A stretch of 8,300 bases of DNA from an uncultured Faecalibacterium sp. (GTDB lineage Bacteria; Bacillota; Clostridia; Oscillospirales; Ruminococcaceae), in assembly GCA_934526125.1 (NCBI GenBank), contig CAKSZU010000082.1:1-8300 (forward strand), in the 5' to 3' direction. The position numbers and the translations under genes were made by a program. Within the stretch, counting starts at the first letter, position 1. Each line of letters starts with the position of its first letter. Shown here piece after piece: positions 5,357 through 8,300 of the stretch. The notes beneath the pieces were generated by a model. The model did no database searches. It worked only from the letters and a program-made list of their open reading frames with translations, and had not been told where the DNA came from.

Positions 5357-6143
5357 GATCCAGAATGTTTCCAAGACCTTCAATGCCGGTACCGTCAACG
5401 AGAAAACGGCACTGAACGGCCTGAACCTGAAACTGAACGAGGGCGATTTCGTCACCGTCATCGGCGGCAACGGCGCCGGTAAATCCACCATGCTGAACGC
5501 GGTGGCCGGTGTCTGGCCCGTGGACTGCGGCAAGATCCTCATCGACGGGGTGGACGTCACGAAGCTGAGCGAGCATCAGCGCGCCGCCTACATCGGCCGG
5601 GTGTTCCAGGACCCCATGACCGGCACGGCAGCCACCATGCAGATCGAGGAGAACCTGGCCCTGGCAGCCCGCCGCGGCAAGCGGCGCGGGCTGCGGATCG
5701 GCATCACCAAGGCGGAGCGGGAGCGCTACCGCGAGCTGCTCAAGAGCCTGGACTTGGGTCTGGAGGACCGCCTCACGGCCCGCGTGGGCCTGCTGTCCGG
5801 CGGCCAGCGCCAGGCGCTGACCCTGCTGATGGCGACCATGAACAAGCCCAAGCTCCTGCTGCTGGACGAGCATACCGCCGCGCTGGACCCCAAAACGGCT
5901 CTGAAGGTGCTGACCCTCTCGGCCAGGATCGTGGAGGAGAACCACCTGACCACCATGATGATCACCCACAACATGAAGGATGCCATCAAGTACGGCAACC
6001 GCCTGATCATGATGCACGAGGGCCACATCATCTATGATGTCTCCGGGGAAGAGAAGAAGAACCTGCATGTCTCCGACCTGCTGGCCAAGTTCCAGATCGC
6101 GTCCGGCGGCGAGTTCGCCAATGACCGCATGATCCTTTCTTAA
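5349..6143 (+). CDS. ABC importer ATPase (TrpZ-like)
   Basis: A 264-residue nucleotide-binding subunit that powers the importer from the cytoplasmic face. All motifs are intact: Walker A GGNGAGKST (39-47), Q-loop Gln87 in VFQDP, signature LSGGQ (149-153), Walker B LLLLDE (169-174), D-loop AALD (177-180) and H-loop His207 in MITHNM. The insertion with MTGTAATMQIEENLALA after the Q-loop is typical of the COG1101 ATPases that accompany PF04392 binding proteins. A basic patch RRGKRRGLR (108-116) lies in the helical subdomain. ATG 5349 overlaps the permease stop in the string ATGCTTGA, so ribosomes can re-start there. The operon ends with this gene, and a perfect hairpin follows 40 bases later. 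Confidence 0.95.
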   Translation: MLEIQNVSKTFNAGTVNEKTALNGLNLKLNEGDFVTVIGGNGAGKSTMLNAVAGVWPVDCGKILIDGVDVTKLSEHQRAAYIGRVFQDPMTGTAATMQIEENLALAARRGKRRGLRIGITKAERERYRELLKSLDLGLEDRLTARVGLLSGGQRQALTLLMATMNKPKLLLLDEHTAALDPKTALKVLTLSARIVEENHLTTMMITHNMKDAIKYGNRLIMMHEGHIIYDVSGEEKKNLHVSDLLAKFQIASGGEFANDRMILS

Positions 6144-6182
6144 AAAAGATGAAGCGGCAATAAAGTAGTTGCTTCTTAAAGC

Positions 6183-6229
6183 ATAGAGAACCCCCCTGCC
6201 GGGAGATCACCGGCAGGGGGGTTCTCTAT
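6183..6229. terminator. 20-bp perfect hairpin between convergent genes
   Basis: The arms at 6183-6202 and 6210-6229 pair perfectly over 20 bp around the loop GAGATCA. It lies 39 bases after the ATPase stop and 49 bases beyond the stop of the minus-strand surface protein. T tracts are short on both sides, but the very stable stem and the convergent setting make a bidirectional terminator the natural reading. Confidence 0.85.
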
Positions 6230-6278
6230 TAGAGTATTGGGTTTGCGGTGTTATTTGTTCTTCTCGTTACGGTACGAA

Positions 6279-7961
6279 TTACTTTTTGAACGCCTGCACC
6301 TGATTCCATGCCTTGATAACCTCTGTGCGGTTTACAGGATCAGTTGCTTCATAGGTTTCGCCGTTGTTCTTCGCGGCCTTGAGCAGGTCGTTCTCCACGG
6401 CCCATGCAATGGCCTTGTCAGTCTCAGTGGCATTGGCGTTCAGCACGGCGGCGGGTTCAGGCTTTCCTGCATTGTTCCACACCAGTTCAGCCAACTCACC
6501 TCGGTTTGTTGGAATAGCTGTACCGGTTGGCAGGGCGCAAATCAGATAGAACTCAGCACCCAGCTGATAGGTCTGGTAGGCCAGCACCGCGGTACCCGCG
6601 GCGGCAGTACCAATGATGAGGGTAGTGCCCAGAATGTTGGGCTCTTCCTCGATGCTTGCATCCTTTGTCATGGCTTCGATCATAACATTTTCACCCGGCA
6701 TGGTAAAGGTAATGGTTTCAGCCTTGGGATCAACAGCGTTCAGCACACTAGCAGGCTTAATTGTCCACTGGTCAAAAGTCTGAGCATCGGAAAGAATGCT
6801 CTTATCAAAGGTTACTTCCACGGTTGCATTTTTTTCAATGGTAATGTCACCATTGTCATTGATAGTAGTATCCTTGCCGTTTACTTTTGCAATACCGCCA
6901 AGAAGGGATAGAGTGTAGGTGACCTTTTCTTCTTTCTGTGTCCAGTTTGCGGTAAATGTTATATTGTCGCGAGCGATGTACTCCTCCAGATTTGCAGGGG
7001 TTGTCTCATCCTGCGCGTACCAGCCAAGAAATGTATAACCTTCTCTTACAGGGTCGGAGGGAACTACAAACGTCTGGTCATTCTGGTAGCATTTTGCAGT
7101 CCCTAGCTTCTCGTTGCTGTAAACAGTCTGCTTGTCCATAGTGCCACTACCATTTATAGTGCCACCGTTCAAATCAAAGTTGATATCACACAGATACTGA
7201 ACTTTGCTGGTTAGTGTATCATTGCCTGTTGTATTAACTGTGACTCTGTCCCAGTCTGTTTTATATCCATTATATTTTACATCACTTAGATTCGTACAAT
7301 CTTTGAATGCGTTGACATTTATAGTTTTAATATTCTTTTCAAGGAGTACTCTCTTAAGATTGGTGCATCCATTAAACGCGTTTGGGCAGATTTGATCCAC
7401 ACTCATGGGTACTTTTATTTCTGTTAACCCTGTACAACCCTTAAAAGCCATACTGCTGATTTTGGAAATGCCATTTGTTAAGGTGACATGAGATAGCGCA
7501 GTATTTCCTGAAAAAGCCTCATCCATATTTTTGATGGTACTCGGAATCGTAATGCTTGTTAACTGAGAACAACCATAAAAAGCAGCTTGGCCGATTTTTG
7601 TAACACCTTCAGGAATTGTAACCTTAGTTAGATTGGAACAGTTAAAGAATGCCTGGTATCCAATTTCGTCCACCGTGTTAGGCAATGTAACTTCCGTAAG
7701 CGTTTTACAGTTATAAAAAGCCCACATTTCAATTTCTGTTACAGGATAGATTGTGTTATTATATTCAATTGAGCTGTCAATAGTAAGTTTTTCAGGGCTT
7801 CCTGATACACCGGAAACTGTAACCGATTCTCCATCGGCGTTAACTGTATATCTGAGGTTCCCATCAGTAAACTTAATCGGAGCCGCTGCTACTGCTCCGA
7901 TGGGTAGGAATGTTAACGTTATGCTGAGTGCCACTAATAGACTGACAAATCGTTTTTTCAT
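6279..7961 (-). CDS. Secreted BspA-like LRR surface protein with SLH-like C-terminus
   Basis: A 560-residue exported protein. Residues 1-27 are a signal peptide (MKKR, hydrophobic core, AVAAA). Residues about 81-230 hold BspA/TpLRR leucine-rich repeats (LRR_5): the AF pair opening each repeat recurs at 81, 104, 127, 149, 172, 195 and 218, usually with a Cys three residues later. Next is an InlB-B/Flg_new repeat (261-341, FDLNGG to GWY to FTANW), then a diverged relative (348-431). A single membrane helix (442-461) precedes an SLH-like region (484-560) with NRGELAELVWNNAG, KAIAWAVENDLL and PVNRTEVIKAW. Such LRR proteins often bind host proteins or other cells; the partner here is unknown. ATG 7961 is chosen over ATG 7979, which lacks a ribosome site. 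GC is about 60% in the last third (anchor) and 30-40% in the repeats. Confidence 0.9.
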   Translation of the reverse strand: MKKRFVSLLVALSITLTFLPIGAVAAAPIKFTDGNLRYTVNADGESVTVSGVSGSPEKLTIDSSIEYNNTIYPVTEIEMWAFYNCKTLTEVTLPNTVDEIGYQAFFNCSNLTKVTIPEGVTKIGQAAFYGCSQLTSITIPSTIKNMDEAFSGNTALSHVTLTNGISKISSMAFKGCTGLTEIKVPMSVDQICPNAFNGCTNLKRVLLEKNIKTINVNAFKDCTNLSDVKYNGYKTDWDRVTVNTTGNDTLTSKVQYLCDINFDLNGGTINGSGTMDKQTVYSNEKLGTAKCYQNDQTFVVPSDPVREGYTFLGWYAQDETTPANLEEYIARDNITFTANWTQKEEKVTYTLSLLGGIAKVNGKDTTINDNGDITIEKNATVEVTFDKSILSDAQTFDQWTIKPASVLNAVDPKAETITFTMPGENVMIEAMTKDASIEEEPNILGTTLIIGTAAAGTAVLAYQTYQLGAEFYLICALPTGTAIPTNRGELAELVWNNAGKPEPAAVLNANATETDKAIAWAVENDLLKAAKNNGETYEATDPVNRTEVIKAWNQVQAFKK

Positions 7962-7966
7962 GGATT

Positions 7967-7971
7967 TCCTC
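7967..7971 (-). promoter_or_regulatory. Ribosome binding site for the LRR protein
   Basis: On the minus strand GAGGA stands 5 bases before ATG 7961. No comparable site precedes the in-frame ATG at 7979, so the shorter form beginning MKKRFVS is preferred. Confidence 0.7.
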
Positions 7972-8017
7972 GCTTTCATGGTTTAGTGCCGCAGAAAAAC
8001 GACATAGAATGTATGGC

Positions 8018-8037
8018 AAAAAAAAGGTAATAATACC
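8018..8037 (-). promoter_or_regulatory. Leader hairpin and 8-T tract of the LRR gene
   Basis: Read on the minus strand, the first transcribed bases form GGTA-TTAT-TACC (8037-8026), followed at once by eight T (8025-8018). This resembles a miniature terminator with a weak 4-bp stem, and the T run is a possible slippage site. It sits between the promoter and the ribosome site and could tune expression. Confidence 0.4.
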
Positions 8038-8044
8038 AATTTGA

Positions 8045-8073
8045 AGAATACCATGCGTGGAATTCTCTGTCAA
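8045..8073 (-). promoter_or_regulatory. Promoter of the LRR surface protein gene
   Basis: Minus strand: perfect TTGACA -35 (8073-8068), a 17-base spacer, then TATTCT -10 (8050-8045) with an extended TG one base ahead. Transcription should begin near 8038, about 77 bases before ATG 7961. Confidence 0.8.
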
Positions 8074-8145
8074 TGGAATTGTAGGAACTCACAAAAAAGT
8101 TTGGAGGAATGTATAAGAAAAGGCTTTTCCAGCATCGCGGGCAAT

Positions 8146-8185
8146 AAAAAAGAACCCGTCCCCGGAGAAAATCCGGGAACGGGTT
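8146..8185 (-). terminator. Intrinsic terminator of the gene entering from the right
   Basis: On the minus strand a 13-bp stem (8185-8173 with 8165-8153, one G-U pair) closes a 7-base loop. It is followed by C and six T (8151-8146). It begins 13 bases after the stop codon at 8199. The 70 or so bases between it and the LRR promoter hold nothing I recognise. Confidence 0.92.
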
Positions 8186-8198
8186 GAGAGCGGAAAGC

Positions 8199-8300
8199 TT
8201 ACCGCTTGATGTCGTAGTTCATGTTCATCAGGTTGCGGATGGAGCTGACATCGTCGGTGATGTTGGCATCGCCGTGGATGGTGTGCTTGATGGCGCTGCT
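8199..8300 (-). CDS. 3' end of an unidentified protein gene (partial)
   Basis: Thirty-three codons and a TAA stop run in from the right edge on the minus strand. The peptide includes IKHTIHGDANITDDVSS and ends NMNYDIKR. I do not recognise the family from this tail. The codons are strongly biased (AAC, ATC, CTG, CGC), as in highly expressed genes, and a strong terminator follows, so it is very likely a real gene end and not a shadow frame. The LRR gene lies downstream on the same strand but has its own promoter. Confidence 0.75.
   Translation of the reverse strand, partial: SSAIKHTIHGDANITDDVSSIRNLMNMNYDIKR

Noticed and set aside
4394..5560. Minus-strand open frame opposite the permease
   Set aside because: It is full of His/Gln/Asp from the reverse of hydrophobic codons, a typical shadow of a membrane protein gene.
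5196..6068. Minus-strand open frame opposite the ATPase
   Set aside because: A shadow of an intact ABC ATPase with all its motifs; no ribosome site of its own.
6144..6182. Small GAAGC/GCTTC hairpin just after the ATPase gene
   Set aside because: Only five clean pairs with a wide loop; the 20-bp hairpin next to it is the far better terminator.
7274..7721. CRISPR-like or tandem DNA repeat in the AT-rich region
   Set aside because: The 69-base period is explained by 23-residue leucine-rich repeats in protein; the DNA units are diverged and there are no spacers.

Overview
The window looks like chromosome from a GC-rich anaerobic Firmicute of the Faecalibacterium / Oscillospiraceae type. The pointers are the AGGAGG-type ribosome sites, a TTG start, a lipoprotein substrate-binding protein, a BspA-like leucine-rich-repeat surface protein with a degenerate SLH-like tail, and codon use rich in CTG/GGC/GCC. 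This assignment is inference; there is no rRNA or other decisive marker in the window.

Layout. (1) 1-130: last codons of rplL (ribosomal protein L7/L12) and its strong terminator. (2) 150-545: a small two-helix membrane protein behind a promoter whose -10 region lies inside a 21-bp inverted repeat, then a long hairpin built from two copies of a 10-bp palindrome. (3) 544-3108: three forward genes. They are an S11 D-Ala-D-Ala carboxypeptidase with a changed SxN motif, a Cro/C1-type HTH protein fused to a four-helix membrane domain, and a YkgJ-family CxxCxxCC protein. The last two have their own promoters. (4) 3144-6143: a complete three-gene ABC importer of the PF04392 / TrpXYZ-like class. The order is lipoprotein binding protein, permease (TTG start), ATPase; permease and ATPase overlap by 8 bases. 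The binding-protein gene has a structured leader of about 90 bases and is followed by two hairpins before the permease. (5) 6183-6229: a 20-bp perfect hairpin separating the convergent halves. (6) 6279-8073, minus strand: a secreted LRR surface protein with its own promoter and an 8-T tract in its leader. (7) 8146-8300, minus strand: terminator and last 33 codons of an unidentified gene.

How they work together. The importer genes are one functional unit: capture outside the membrane, passage through the permease, ATP-driven transport. The S11 peptidase trims peptidoglycan stem peptides. The HTH-membrane protein, the YkgJ protein and the small membrane protein have no demonstrable link to each other beyond shared orientation. 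The LRR gene is compositionally split: its anchor end is about 60% GC like the neighbours, and its repeat end is about 30-40% GC. This points to a surface module joined to a resident anchor. No mobile element, CRISPR array, tRNA or rRNA was seen. I did not find a convincing new multi-gene system. The best leads are the mosaic surface protein with its homopolymer leader, the near-leaderless small membrane gene under a palindromic operator, and the unassigned dyads.
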